This document shows positions 8,426 to 17,679 of a stretch of 64,000 nt of DNA, piece by piece. The stretch lies in the NCBI RefSeq assembly GCF_000244955.1, contig NZ_CM001439.1:434001-498000 (forward strand), written 5' to 3'. A program made the position numbers and the translations under genes. The first letter of the stretch is position 1. Every line of letters begins with the position of its first letter. Source of the DNA: Saccharomonospora marina XMU15 (GTDB lineage Bacteria; Actinomycetota; Actinomycetes; Mycobacteriales; Pseudonocardiaceae). The notes beneath the pieces were generated by a model. The model saw only the letters and a program-made list of their open reading frames with translations. It was not told the origin of the DNA and made no database searches.

Positions 8426-9658
8426 TCAGGTGTTCTTGTAGATCTTGCCGAGTGCGTCGGTTCCGGTCTGGAGATCCTCTTCGGTGGCGTGTACGTAGGT
8501 CGAGTACGTGAACGCGGTGTCGTAGTGCCCGGCCCACTTGCTGACGATGGAGATCGGCACCCCGGCCTTCTCCATCAGGCTCAGTGCCGTGTGGCGGCCC
8601 TCGTGCAGCACGATCCGCTTGACTCCGGCTCGTTTGGCGAGGCGACCGAACTCGTCGGAGTACCACTCGGGGTGGACGGGCTCGCCCAGTTCGTCGACCA
8701 CGACGTAGCCGCTGTTGGTGTATGCCTTTCCTGCGGCCAGCCTTTCGGCGTTTTGAGTGACCTTGAGGTTGTGTAGTGCCGATGCGGCTGTGACATCGAG
8801 AGGCAGTGTCCGGAATCCGTTGCGCGACTTGGGCGGCACGATCTGGGTCGTGCCTTCGACAAGCACTCGGGCCTGCTGCACGCGGATCGTTGCGGGCTTG
8901 TACGTCGACCCCGCCCCGTAGCAGTCAATGCACCATGGCTTCTTGTGCGCCCGGCATGGCTCTCCGAAGGAACCGAAGCCGATGTCTTCCTGCCAGCGGA
9001 GCCCGAGAACTTCGCCTCTCCGCAGCCCGTAGAGGGACAGGCGCCAGCCAGCGTGGAGCCGGTCGGCCTTGGCCTTGTCGAGGAACTTCCGCACCTCCTC
9101 GGCCGACCACGTGCTCCGAGGAGCCGGAGCGTACTTCGGCGGCTTGACGAGCTTGGCCACGTTGCGGGGGAGTAACCCTTCCAAGACCGCCATCTCGAAG
9201 GCCGCTGCGAGCCGCCCGAGGGTCAACCGCACGCTCCGGGGACCGAGTCCAGTACCAGGCTTGCCTCCGCGGCGGCGGCCGGAGGCCTCCATCCACGTGA
9301 CCATTCGTTCGATGTCGGCTTTGCTGACCTTCTGGATCGGCATGGACCCGAGCCGTTCGTGAACTGGCCGTAGTGCGTCCTGGTAACTCCGCTTGCTGGA
9401 GTCCCGCAGGTCCCGTGCCGCACCTTCCAGCCAGCCGTTCAGGTACTCGGACACCGTGATACTCGTGGGCCGGATGTAGTTGCCCTCGTTCAGCTGGTGT
9501 CGGATCTTGTCGTACTCGGCGCGTGCCTCGCGTTTGGTGTCGAAGGTGAACGTCTTCTGCTGGCGGCGTCCGGTTTCCGGGTCGCGACCGATGTCGACGA
9601 CGAACCGATAGCGGACGGTCCCGTCCCTGAGCGTGATCTTCTTGATCGGATCTGCCAT
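8426..9658 (-). CDS. int: Site-specific tyrosine recombinase (integrase) of the element
   Basis: The 410-residue product has the phage-type layout: an N-terminal arm-binding region ('TVRYRFVVDIGRDPETGRRQQ'), a SAM-like core-binding domain (about residues 70-170) and a catalytic domain. Catalytic residues visible are Arg in 'YGLRRGEVLGL', His-x-x-Arg in 'LHEGRHTALS', His in 'KWAGHYD' and the nucleophile Tyr in 'FTYSTYVH'. An insert with four Cys and a His (around 'CRAHKKPWCIDCYG') interrupts the catalytic domain, as in several actinobacterial integrases, and may bind zinc. ATG 9658 follows GAGGAG by 9 bases and lies 13 bases after the stop of the upstream gene, so the two are cotranscribed. 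It integrates the element at tRNA-Arg. Confidence 0.95.
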   Translation of the reverse strand: MADPIKKITLRDGTVRYRFVVDIGRDPETGRRQQKTFTFDTKREARAEYDKIRHQLNEGNYIRPTSITVSEYLNGWLEGAARDLRDSSKRSYQDALRPVHERLGSMPIQKVSKADIERMVTWMEASGRRRGGKPGTGLGPRSVRLTLGRLAAAFEMAVLEGLLPRNVAKLVKPPKYAPAPRSTWSAEEVRKFLDKAKADRLHAGWRLSLYGLRRGEVLGLRWQEDIGFGSFGEPCRAHKKPWCIDCYGAGSTYKPATIRVQQARVLVEGTTQIVPPKSRNGFRTLPLDVTAASALHNLKVTQNAERLAAGKAYTNSGYVVVDELGEPVHPEWYSDEFGRLAKRAGVKRIVLHEGRHTALSLMEKAGVPISIVSKWAGHYDTAFTYSTYVHATEEDLQTGTDALGKIYKNT

Positions 9659-9671
9659 TCGTTGCTGCTCC

Positions 9672-10238
9672 TCATCCTTCCTGCTGCGGATCCGGCGTGG
9701 GCAGTAATCCCAGTTCGCGTGCACGACGCACGTACCGGGACGCCTGTGCGCGGGAGCGATTCATGGTGTGGGCGACGGCCATCGTCGGTGCCCTGCTGCC
9801 TGTCGCTACCGCCTCGAGGTAGACGCGTGCCGCCAGTTCGGCTTCCTCATCGACCTTCCGGCGGTGCCGGGGTTGGTCGGTCGGTTCCCTTGGCACGGTG
9901 GCTTCCGCGAGCGCTCTGCTCAGTAGCTGGTCTACGAGTACGCGCCGCAACACAGATGTGGTGATCGGTTCTTTTACGTTCGCGCGAATGGCCAGATCGA
10001 CGACGACCGGCCGTAGGTCAGCGCCGACGAACACTTCGATCTCGACACTCGCCGGTGGCTGCTCCAACGCGAACGAAGCGGTGAAGCGCGTCGGTACGGC
10101 AGTGTCTGGACCAGTGGGCAGATAGCCGGTCGGGCTCAGTGGCTCTACGGAGACCCAGGCGATGCTGAAGTTTTTCGGCTGGCGCGGCATGCCGGGACGA
10201 TACGGCTGGCGACTCTCTCGGACCAAAGCGCGAGACAC
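9672..10238 (-). CDS. Element protein with C-terminal HTH-like segment, upstream of int
   Basis: This 188-residue protein has no domain I can name with certainty. The N-terminal half is beta-rich; the C-terminal part ('DEEAELAARVYLEAVATG', then 'AVAHTMNRSRAQASRYVRRA') looks like a helix-turn-helix used by small regulators next to actinobacterial integrases. It is immediately upstream of int and may control its expression or excision. GTG 10238 is preferred because GGAGG precedes it by 8 bases; the GTG at 10247 overlaps that ribosome site. Confidence 0.65.
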   Translation of the reverse strand: MSRALVRESRQPYRPGMPRQPKNFSIAWVSVEPLSPTGYLPTGPDTAVPTRFTASFALEQPPASVEIEVFVGADLRPVVVDLAIRANVKEPITTSVLRRVLVDQLLSRALAEATVPREPTDQPRHRRKVDEEAELAARVYLEAVATGSRAPTMAVAHTMNRSRAQASRYVRRARELGLLPTPDPQQEG

Positions 10239-10263
10239 CCTGGACACCTCCCCTCGTACATGG

Positions 10264-10286
10264 ATGACACGGCAATGTCATTGACT
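10264..10286. promoter_or_regulatory. Operator-like inverted repeat and -35 box between divergent element genes
   Basis: ATGACA (10264-10269) and TGTCAT (10276-10281) form an 18-bp inverted repeat with a 6-base spacer; the last T begins a TTGACT -35-like hexamer (10281-10286) pointing toward the HTH gene. A matching -10 is not convincing. It sits between the int operon and the HTH/mobilization genes, a natural site for a switch. Confidence 0.4.
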
Positions 10287-10335
10287 GTATCGTAATTGGT
10301 GCCCGTTGGGGGACGAGGCGAATACAGGGGGAACC

Positions 10336-10560
10336 GTGGATACAGGGATTCAAGGCGCATCCAGTGCGCCAACGCTGGCAGAGATCAGGGACAACTGGCC
10401 GGCCAGCGTCGATGTGGCCAGGGCGGCGACCGCGTTCGGGATCTCCCGCAGCCACGCCTACGAGCTGGTGGCGAGGGGCGAGTTTCCCGCGAGGGTCATC
10501 AAGGTCGGTGGCCGATATCGAGTGATCACCGCATCGGTGATCGGTGTCCTCTCGGCATAG
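10336..10560 (+). CDS. Small HTH (excisionase/AlpA-like) DNA-binding protein
   Basis: The 74-residue product contains a compact helix-turn-helix of the helix_turn_helix_17/excisionase type: 'ARAATAFGISRSHAYELVAR' followed by 'GEFPARVIKVGGRYRVIT', the usual turn and wing. In integrative elements such proteins act as excisionases or as activators of int/xis. GTG 10336 has AGGGGG four bases upstream; a TTG at 10306 is the alternative. It is divergent from the int operon. Confidence 0.8.
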   Translation: MDTGIQGASSAPTLAEIRDNWPASVDVARAATAFGISRSHAYELVARGEFPARVIKVGGRYRVITASVIGVLSA

Positions 10561-10582
10561 CGATGAAGCGGAGCAAGTTAGA

Positions 10583-10599
10583 GATCAGGACACCTGATC
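10583..10599. repeat. Perfect inverted repeat upstream of mobC (oriT or operator candidate)
   Basis: GATCAGG and CCTGATC are separated by ACA only. The hairpin lies 60 bases before the mobC-like gene. Relaxase recognition hairpins commonly sit at this place, but no T-run follows, so a terminator is less likely. No nick site can be assigned. Confidence 0.4.
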
Positions 10600-10657
10600 A
10601 ACGCCGAGATGGTGGCCACACTTCTCCGCCCCGCTGCGTGGGCCATTCGGTCACGCG

Positions 10658-11095
10658 GTGCTGGCGGCCATCGTGTGGGGGTGGCCAGCCTTGACCGACT
10701 CACTACGAAAGCCACGGCGACAGCGAAGGGTTCCTGGCGGCGCGCCGGTGCGGATCAATGTGCGGACGACCGAGAAGGTCTACGCCCGCCTCGCCATGGC
10801 CGCTGCGACTGCACGGCTGTCGCTTCCCCGGTACTTGGTCGAGTCAGCTCTTCGGGAGCCAGCAGGCGGGTGGAGCTTGCGAGAGCAGCGGTGGTGGGTT
10901 GAACGACTCGATGCTGTCGAGACCCGGTTGATCAAGGTCGGTACAAACCTGAACCAGATGGCTGCTGCGACGAATGCCACCGGGGAGTTGTCGGGCGCTC
11001 TTGGCGTCGCGTTGCGCTACCTGGAAGCCACGCTCGATCGGCACCGGGAGCTTCTCGACGCGATCGATCCGTCTCGACAGCAACCGACCTTGTGA
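10658..11095 (+). CDS. MobC-like relaxosome accessory protein
   Basis: The core 'PVRINVRTTEKVYARLAMAA' followed by 'ARLSLPRYLVESALRE' is the ribbon-helix-helix pattern of MobC/plasmid mobilization relaxosome proteins, and the C-terminal helix with 'LIKVGTNLNQMAAATN' matches the conserved 'N-L-N-Q' region of that family. MobC binds near oriT and helps the relaxase open the DNA. The stop overlaps the relaxase start by 4 bases (GTGA). The start is uncertain: GTG 10658, TTG 10691 and GTG 10748 are all in frame; the family usually has a short basic stretch before the RHH, favouring one of the first two. Confidence 0.8.
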   Translation: MLAAIVWGWPALTDSLRKPRRQRRVPGGAPVRINVRTTEKVYARLAMAAATARLSLPRYLVESALREPAGGWSLREQRWWVERLDAVETRLIKVGTNLNQMAAATNATGELSGALGVALRYLEATLDRHRELLDAIDPSRQQPTL

Positions 11096-12645
11096 TCGCG
11101 AAGGCCCCTGACCGCAGCAAGCGCGGCCACAACACCTACGGCTTGCTGCGCTACTTGTTCGGCAAGGGGAGATCGAACGAACACACGACTCCGCACCTGG
11201 TCGCAGCGTGGGATCCCGAATGGTTGGAGCACGGTGCATTCGCGGACGTGCTGGAGCGCCGTGGTGGCCTGGCGAAACTGGCCCGGGACATCGACGCCGC
11301 GATGGTCGGTCACGAGGTCCATCTCGAGACCGGCCACGTCTACCACGTCGCCTTGTCGGCGTCGCCAACCGATGGAGTTCTCGGCGACGACACCTGGCGC
11401 GAGCTGGCGACCGAGGCCGTTGCACATATGGGGTTCGGTCCGGATGCCGAAGGTGTGGGTGGGTGCCGCTGGGTGGCAGTTCACCATGGCTTGTCCGCCG
11501 AAGGCAACGATCACGTCCACTTGGTGGTCAACCTCGTGCGTGGCAACGGTGCTGTCGCCAACACGTACCGGGACTGGCCGCGTTGGCGTGTCTGGTGCCG
11601 CCAGGTCGAGGACCGTTTGGGTCTCACCCCCACAGCGCCGGCCGGAGAGGGGAGCCAGAAGGCCGCGACTCGACCGGAACTTGAACGTGCCGCCGCGCAA
11701 GGTGCAAGTACTGATCGTGAGCAACTGAGGAGGGTTGTTGCCGAGGTGGCTGTCGAGGCGATGACCGAGATCGATTTCGTCAACCTCCTCCGGCATCGCG
11801 GCGTGCTGGTCGCTCCGCGTGTCGTCGACAGCAAGGTCGTGGGATACCGAGTGGCGCTGGCGCCGCGTAGCGAGCACAGCAAGCCGGTGTGGTTCGCAGG
11901 CTCGTCCTTGCGGCGGGACTTGTCGCTGCCTCGGTTGCGGCTACGTTGGGAGACCGCCAATCTCCCAGCGCAGTTCGCCGCCGAGATATGGCGGGGTGAG
12001 TTCGATGCGGGGTTCACCCCAGAGACACCGCGTCGTGTGACCTGGCGGCAAGTAAGGCGAGACCTGGAACGAGCGCAAGGCGCGCTCAGCCACGAGCTTG
12101 AGGGAGCTGACCCGGTCAATTGGCACCGAGCTGCCGGGTTCACCGCCGAAGTTGTCGCGGCCCTCGCCCACGTGGACCCTAGCTCCGAGCGCCTATGTCT
12201 GGTCACGAAGCAGCTGACAAGTGCTGCCCAGTTGCCACACGGCAGCCCGAAGCTGCGGGAGTTGACCGGTGTGGCGCTTCCGCTGCTGGCTAAGGCAGCA
12301 CGCTTGGCCGCGGTATCGCGGGATCCGGCACCAGCCATGTTGGTGGCACTTGTCGTGCTGGTCTACGCCATAGCGGTGACCTTGGAGCATCACGCGGAAC
12401 GGCACGGCATCCGCCGAGCCGCACAACACCAGATCAGTGCTGTAGTCCGTGAGTTGCACGGCCATCCTGCCGTCGTCGAATGTCGGGAGCGAGCAGCAGA
12501 CCAGGCACGTTCCCGAACATCGGGACAGCAGCCGCCGGTGGCCATTACGCGAAGTGGTCAGCGGCTGCAGCGCGGACCGATCCGCGAGCGCCCCGTCAGG
12601 GGCAATCAATTCAGCAGCGACTGGCTACGCATCGTGCGCCGATGA
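11092..12645 (+). CDS. Relaxase / mobilization nuclease (MobP type)
   Basis: The 517-residue protein carries a relaxase domain in its first ~200 residues: an N-terminal 'TYGLLRYLFGKGRSNEH' and the metal-binding HUH-type motif 'GNDHVHLVVNLV' near residue 140, followed by 'WCRQVEDRLGL'. Relaxases nick oriT on one strand and stay bound to the 5' end for transfer. The rest is alpha-helical with a hydrophobic stretch ('PAMLVALVVLVYAIAVTLE') near residue 425 that might contact a membrane. It starts with GTG overlapping the mobC stop. The element has no coupling protein of its own, so this relaxase must use one from another element. Confidence 0.88.
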   Translation: MIAKAPDRSKRGHNTYGLLRYLFGKGRSNEHTTPHLVAAWDPEWLEHGAFADVLERRGGLAKLARDIDAAMVGHEVHLETGHVYHVALSASPTDGVLGDDTWRELATEAVAHMGFGPDAEGVGGCRWVAVHHGLSAEGNDHVHLVVNLVRGNGAVANTYRDWPRWRVWCRQVEDRLGLTPTAPAGEGSQKAATRPELERAAAQGASTDREQLRRVVAEVAVEAMTEIDFVNLLRHRGVLVAPRVVDSKVVGYRVALAPRSEHSKPVWFAGSSLRRDLSLPRLRLRWETANLPAQFAAEIWRGEFDAGFTPETPRRVTWRQVRRDLERAQGALSHELEGADPVNWHRAAGFTAEVVAALAHVDPSSERLCLVTKQLTSAAQLPHGSPKLRELTGVALPLLAKAARLAAVSRDPAPAMLVALVVLVYAIAVTLEHHAERHGIRRAAQHQISAVVRELHGHPAVVECRERAADQARSRTSGQQPPVAITRSGQRLQRGPIRERPVRGNQFSSDWLRIVRR

Positions 12646-12712
12646 TCACGTTCTAGTGTCTCCTGGAGTAGGATGCCGACGGCTGTCATGAGGCTGCGCA
12701 TGGGGGGATTTC

Positions 12713-15700
12713 ATGTCGTCGGACCAGAGGATCCGCGAGCTGGCCGCTGCCGCGCCGAACTTCGGTTATCTCCTGGTACATGACCCCTTGTTGGTCATGT
12801 ACGGCGCGATGGCCGAGCAACTCGTGTTCGAAGACCCGAACACCTCGATGGTGAAATGCCGCCAGTTCGGTGAAGCACTCACCGCGCTGGCGTTCGCGCA
12901 GTTCGGGATCCCAGGTATGCCGGACAAGCAGCACCAGCGCCTGAAAACCCTTGCTGACCAGGGTTTCTTGAACGAACGGGTCCGGTCGTGGTTCGACGCA
13001 GTGCGCAAGATCGGCAATAAAGCCAACCACGAAGGCTTCGCAGCGCAGAAGGAAGCGCTACTGCTGGTACGGGCGTCATATGAGCTAGGCGCGTGGTTCC
13101 ACCGGACCGTCAGTGGTCATCACGACGCGCCACCGTTCGTGCCGCCGCAGCCGCGTGAGAAGCAGACCCCCACGTCCGCCGCTGAGGCCGAAGCGCTCGG
13201 TGAGCTGCAGAAACTTCTTGACGCCCAGCGTGCCGAACTCGCTGAAATGCGTTTGAAGCTGGACGAGCATCAGGAGTTGCGCGCTGCCGAGGTAGCCGCA
13301 CAACGCCAGGCGAACGAAGAGATTCGGCAGGCCATGCAGGCACAGGCCGGCATGGCAGAGCTGATCAAGGAACTCGCGAAGAAAGTTGACGGTCTTCAGC
13401 GTCGACTGACAGATAAGGCTTCGCAGGCCGAACCGATCAGCCCCTCTCAACGGGACGACTATGTCGAGCGCTCCAAGACAGCCAGCCGTCCACGTCTCAA
13501 CGAGATGCAGACTCGTCGGCTCATCGATCGAATGCTCACCGATGCTGGCTGGGCGGTCCAGGACCGGCATGAGACGAATGTGCATGCTGCGCAGGGGGTC
13601 GCGGTCCGGGAAGTCCCCACGGGGAAAGGCCGTGCTGACTACCTGCTCTATGTTGACGCCAAGCTTGTCGGGGTGGTGGAAGCCAAACGCGAGGGCACCA
13701 GCCTGGGCGGGGTGGACCAGCAAAGTGCCCGGTACGCCACGAATCTTGACGCGGGTCAGCGGCTCGCCGCTTGGCGGACGCCGTTGCCGTTTCGCTATGA
13801 GTCGACCGGTGTGGAGACGAGGTTCACCAATGCGATGGACCCGATCGTGCGGCCGCGCCGGGTGTTCTCGTTCCACCAGCCGTCCACGATCGCACGGTGG
13901 ATGCGGGAAGCCGAGTCTGACGACAGCGCCCCAACGTACCGGTGCCGCATACGACGCATGCCTGAGCTCATCAAGGACGGCCTGCGGAACGCGCAGATCG
14001 AGGCAATCGAAGGGTTGGAGGAGTCACTGGCCGACGATCGGCCTCGCTCACTGATCCAGATGGCTACTGGTGCGGGGAAAACCTACACCATGGTCACGGA
14101 GACGTATCGGTTGTTGCGGCACGCAGGTGCGCACAGGGTGCTGTTTCTCGTCGATCGCAACAACCTCGGTCGTCAGGCACAGAGTGAGTTCGACAACTAC
14201 CGAACGCCCGACGACGGCACGCCGTTTTCCGAGTTGTACAACGTGCAACGTCTGCGCAGCGATGTCGTGCTCAGCTCTACGAAGGTGGTCATCAGCACCG
14301 TGCAGCGGCTTTACGCCTTGCTGCGTGGGGAAGAATTGACTGACGACGAGGAGCCGTACGACTTCGAGCCCGATGATGCCGTAGAGCTGGATTACAACGC
14401 CGCGGTGCCGCCGGAGACCTTCGATCTGGTGATCGTGGATGAATGTCATCGTTCGATCTATGGCAAATGGCGTGCCGTGTTGGAGTACTTCGACGCGCAC
14501 CTGGTCGGGCTGACGGCAACACCAGTGCCGCAGACGTTCGGGTTCTTCAACGAGAACCTTGTCAGCCAGTACACATACCGACAGGCCGTCGCTGACGGCG
14601 TGAACGTCGACTACGACATTATGCGCATCCGTACCGAGGTCGGCGAGCACGGCGGATCCATCCCGGCCAACGTGCCCATTCGTATCGTGGACCTACACAC
14701 GAAGAAGGTGCGCTACGAACCGTTGGACACCAACCTGGACTACAACGCCGACGCCATCGGCCGCACAGTGATGAATCTGAGCCAGATCCGCACGGTGATC
14801 CAGCAGTTCCACGACCACTGGTCGCAGTACTTTGAGCAACGCACACACGTGCCCAAAACGTTGATTTTCGCGAAGACTGACCAGCATGCCGATGAGATCG
14901 TGCAGATCGTGCGAGAGATTTTCGGCGGTGACAGCACGTTCTGTGCGAAGGTGACCTACCGCGCCGACAACCCAGAGCAGCTGATCTCTGACTTCCGCAA
15001 TGACCCGGCGTTTCGAATCGCCGTCACCGTGGACATGATCGCCACCGGTACGGACATCAAGCCGCTGGAGTGCGTGTTGTTCCTGCGGGGCGTGTCCAGT
15101 GCGACGTACTTTGAGCAGATGAAGGGCCGGGGTGCGCGCACGGTCGACGTGGACGAGTTCCAGCGCGTCACACCGGATGCCCGGGCAAAAGAGAAGTTCC
15201 TGCTTGTCGATCCGGTCGGAGTCACGGACTCACCGCTGGTGGACGCGAAGCCGCTACAGCCGGCCAGCCAGCGCCAGGTCAGTCTGGAGAAGCTCTTGAA
15301 CAAGGCCGCGAGCCAGGGCATCAACGCCGAGGAAGCCGCCGCGTTGGCATCGCGGTTGGGCAGGCTCGATCGGGACATTACGCACGCCGAACGGGAGGAG
15401 CTCACCGACCTCGCCGACGGTCAGTCGTTGCGCAACCTCGTGCAGGGCATCGAGCGTGCGACCGACGAGGACGCCCAGGAACGCGCGTTCCAGTCCGGTG
15501 GCGAGCAGGCGCAGCGGGAGCTGGTACTTGCCGCTGTCCGGACGCTAGCCGAGCGCCCGGAACTGCGGAAACGCATTTTGGATATCCGTCGAAACTACGA
15601 CATGCCCTACGACCCTGGCATCGACAAGCCCATCTCTGTCGAGGCGCGGCGCATGGACGAAGACACCGCGCGGCATACCGTCGATGATTGGCGCCAGTAC

Positions 15701-16216
15701 ATGGCTGACAACGCCGACGAGATCGCTGCTTTCCGGGTAGCGTTCAGCGATCCTCGCCGAGAGCCGAACGAGCTGTACAGGATGCTCAAGAAGCTGGCCG
15801 CGAAGATCGAAGCGCCGCCCCATCGATGGACGCCTGCTCGCCTGTGGCAAGCCTACAAGAACCTCGGGATCGCCAAGGGGAATGGGAGCCGCAAGGACGT
15901 CCCGCACCTCATGGCCATCCTGCAGTTCGAGCTGGGGTTGGACTCTGAGCTTCGGCCACCGCTTGCCAAGGTCGAGGAAAACCTTGCTAACTGGCTTGCG
16001 CGCCAAGAACAGGCAGGTGCTGTCTTCACCGTCGACCAACGCTGGTGGCTTGACAAGATCGCCGTGACCATCGCCAACCGCCTCATCGTCAGCCCCGAGG
16101 ATCTCAACACGGTACCGTTCACCAAGCGCGGAGGCGTCGACGGCTTCATCCGAGACTTCGGCGACGACCACGCTGAGGATTTATTGGCCGACCTGAACAG
16201 GAATCTTCCCGCATGA
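12713..16216 (+). CDS. hsdR: Type I restriction enzyme R subunit (ATP-dependent translocase/endonuclease)
   Basis: The 1167-residue protein combines an N-terminal DUF4145-like domain (residues 1-150), a coiled coil (about 160-240), the HSDR_N nuclease region with 'DYLLYVDAKLVGVVEAKRE' (Asp and E-x-K near residues 305-325) and a superfamily 2 helicase motor with Walker A 'MATGAGKTYT' near residue 450 and DEAD-type 'VDECHRS' near 577. HsdR translocates and cleaves DNA lacking the host methyl mark. GGGGGGA precedes the ATG by 4 bases. Its stop overlaps hsdS (ATGA), so the subunits are translated together. Confidence 0.95.
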   Translation: MSSDQRIRELAAAAPNFGYLLVHDPLLVMYGAMAEQLVFEDPNTSMVKCRQFGEALTALAFAQFGIPGMPDKQHQRLKTLADQGFLNERVRSWFDAVRKIGNKANHEGFAAQKEALLLVRASYELGAWFHRTVSGHHDAPPFVPPQPREKQTPTSAAEAEALGELQKLLDAQRAELAEMRLKLDEHQELRAAEVAAQRQANEEIRQAMQAQAGMAELIKELAKKVDGLQRRLTDKASQAEPISPSQRDDYVERSKTASRPRLNEMQTRRLIDRMLTDAGWAVQDRHETNVHAAQGVAVREVPTGKGRADYLLYVDAKLVGVVEAKREGTSLGGVDQQSARYATNLDAGQRLAAWRTPLPFRYESTGVETRFTNAMDPIVRPRRVFSFHQPSTIARWMREAESDDSAPTYRCRIRRMPELIKDGLRNAQIEAIEGLEESLADDRPRSLIQMATGAGKTYTMVTETYRLLRHAGAHRVLFLVDRNNLGRQAQSEFDNYRTPDDGTPFSELYNVQRLRSDVVLSSTKVVISTVQRLYALLRGEELTDDEEPYDFEPDDAVELDYNAAVPPETFDLVIVDECHRSIYGKWRAVLEYFDAHLVGLTATPVPQTFGFFNENLVSQYTYRQAVADGVNVDYDIMRIRTEVGEHGGSIPANVPIRIVDLHTKKVRYEPLDTNLDYNADAIGRTVMNLSQIRTVIQQFHDHWSQYFEQRTHVPKTLIFAKTDQHADEIVQIVREIFGGDSTFCAKVTYRADNPEQLISDFRNDPAFRIAVTVDMIATGTDIKPLECVLFLRGVSSATYFEQMKGRGARTVDVDEFQRVTPDARAKEKFLLVDPVGVTDSPLVDAKPLQPASQRQVSLEKLLNKAASQGINAEEAAALASRLGRLDRDITHAEREELTDLADGQSLRNLVQGIERATDEDAQERAFQSGGEQAQRELVLAAVRTLAERPELRKRILDIRRNYDMPYDPGIDKPISVEARRMDEDTARHTVDDWRQYMADNADEIAAFRVAFSDPRREPNELYRMLKKLAAKIEAPPHRWTPARLWQAYKNLGIAKGNGSRKDVPHLMAILQFELGLDSELRPPLAKVEENLANWLARQEQAGAVFTVDQRWWLDKIAVTIANRLIVSPEDLNTVPFTKRGGVDGFIRDFGDDHAEDLLADLNRNLPA

Positions 16217-17679
16217 GCGACTTGCCACCAGGCTGGGAATGGGCCAGTTTTGCGGAGACATGCAAGATCGTGTCGGGAGCGACCCCTAAGACAGGAGTAG
16301 CCGAATATTGGGGCGGGCCCATTGCGTGGCTTACGCCGGATGATCTCGCCAAGAATCCAGCTACAGTAACATTCCGAGGGCGGCGGTCTCTCACAGAAGA
16401 GGGCTACAACTCCTGTTCAACTACCCTCGTGCCGCCGGGCTCTGTTCTCTATAGCTCTCGAGCGCCAATTGGGTACGTGACAATAGCAGGAGGTGAGATA
16501 TGCACCAACCAGGGCTTCAAAAGTTTGGTTCCGCCGCCTGAGATTGACCCCAAGTACTTGTATTGGTACTTGATCTATCAGACCCCTGCAATACGTGATC
16601 GGGCGAGTGGTACGACCTTCAAAGAGATCTCTGCAAAAGAGTTCGCACGTACCAAAATTCCATTACCGCCACTAGCGGAGCAACGGCGCATCGTCGCCGC
16701 CCTTGAGGGCCATCTCTCCCGTCTGGACATTGGTGAACAGGCATTGTCGAAGGTCCAAGTTATGAAAGGGCGGCTAGGCCGCAGCATCGCGGTATCAGCG
16801 ATTCGGGGAGATCTTGCGGAGCCGAGCGCGACGGATACTCCCTTGCGCAATTATCTCGATTCGATTGCTGAAGTTCGACAACGTCGGGCGACAGGTCGCC
16901 GGAGGAAGTCAGTCACAGCGATTAAGGTTGCTCATATTTCTATTCCGGATCGGTGGGAATTTCTCCCCCTAGATTCGCTCTCATTGCAGATACAATACGG
17001 CACCTCCGCCAAGGCGACGTCGGATATCGACGAATCTTCAATCCCGGTTATCCGCATGGGTAACATTCAGGATGGGGTAGTTACAAGAGGGCCCCTCAAG
17101 TATCTTCCGGTTGACCATCCGGACGTATCAAAGTTGCTTCTGCGTGACGGCGATATCCTGTTTAATCGCACGAATAGTTTTGAGTTGGTCGGTAAATCGG
17201 CGGTTTATCGGGAGTCGTACGGGCGTGCTGTTTTCGCTTCGTATCTAATTCGTTGTCAACTTGTTCCGATGGTCAACCCGGACTGGGTTGCGCTTGTTAT
17301 AAATAGCCCATTTGGTCGCGCATATATTGAATCGGTTGCTAGTCAGCAAGTGGGTCAAGCAAACGTCAATGGGACAAAATTAGCAGCAATGCCCATTCCA
17401 TTGCCTCCGCCGGAAGAGCAAGATCGGATCATGGGGGCAGTAAACCGACTCGCCGAAAGTGCAGAAGTTGGCCTGGCGTCGATCGATACTGTGCGAATTT
17501 CTGCTGGGAACCTTCGTCGGTCGTTGCTCGCCGATGCTTTCGCTGGGCGACTGGTAGCGCAAGACTTATCCGACGAACCGGCTTCCGCTTTGCTGGAGCG
17601 GGTCCGTAATGAACAATCGGCAGCATCGAAACCTAAGCGAGCCAGGCGAAATAAGATGGAGCAGGAGGCGCTGCTGTGA
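16213..17679 (+). CDS. hsdS: Type I restriction specificity subunit
   Basis: HsdS sets the target sequence of the complex. The 488 residues contain two target-recognition domains, each starting with a 'W...L' motif ('PPGWEWASFAETC' and 'PDRWEFLPLDSL') and each ending in a conserved helix preceded by 'IPLPPLAEQRRIV' (around 157) and 'MPIPLPPPEEQDRI' (around 395), so it should read a bipartite site. AT content is clearly higher than in neighbouring genes, common for hsdS. The 4-base overlaps with hsdR (ATGA) and hsdM (GTGA) show one operon. Confidence 0.94.
   Translation: MSDLPPGWEWASFAETCKIVSGATPKTGVAEYWGGPIAWLTPDDLAKNPATVTFRGRRSLTEEGYNSCSTTLVPPGSVLYSSRAPIGYVTIAGGEICTNQGFKSLVPPPEIDPKYLYWYLIYQTPAIRDRASGTTFKEISAKEFARTKIPLPPLAEQRRIVAALEGHLSRLDIGEQALSKVQVMKGRLGRSIAVSAIRGDLAEPSATDTPLRNYLDSIAEVRQRRATGRRRKSVTAIKVAHISIPDRWEFLPLDSLSLQIQYGTSAKATSDIDESSIPVIRMGNIQDGVVTRGPLKYLPVDHPDVSKLLLRDGDILFNRTNSFELVGKSAVYRESYGRAVFASYLIRCQLVPMVNPDWVALVINSPFGRAYIESVASQQVGQANVNGTKLAAMPIPLPPPEEQDRIMGAVNRLAESAEVGLASIDTVRISAGNLRRSLLADAFAGRLVAQDLSDEPASALLERVRNEQSAASKPKRARRNKMEQEALL

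Noticed and set aside
9497-9964. Plus-strand frame over the integrase start
   Set aside because: It overlaps int and its upstream gene on the other strand and has no ribosome site or family features.
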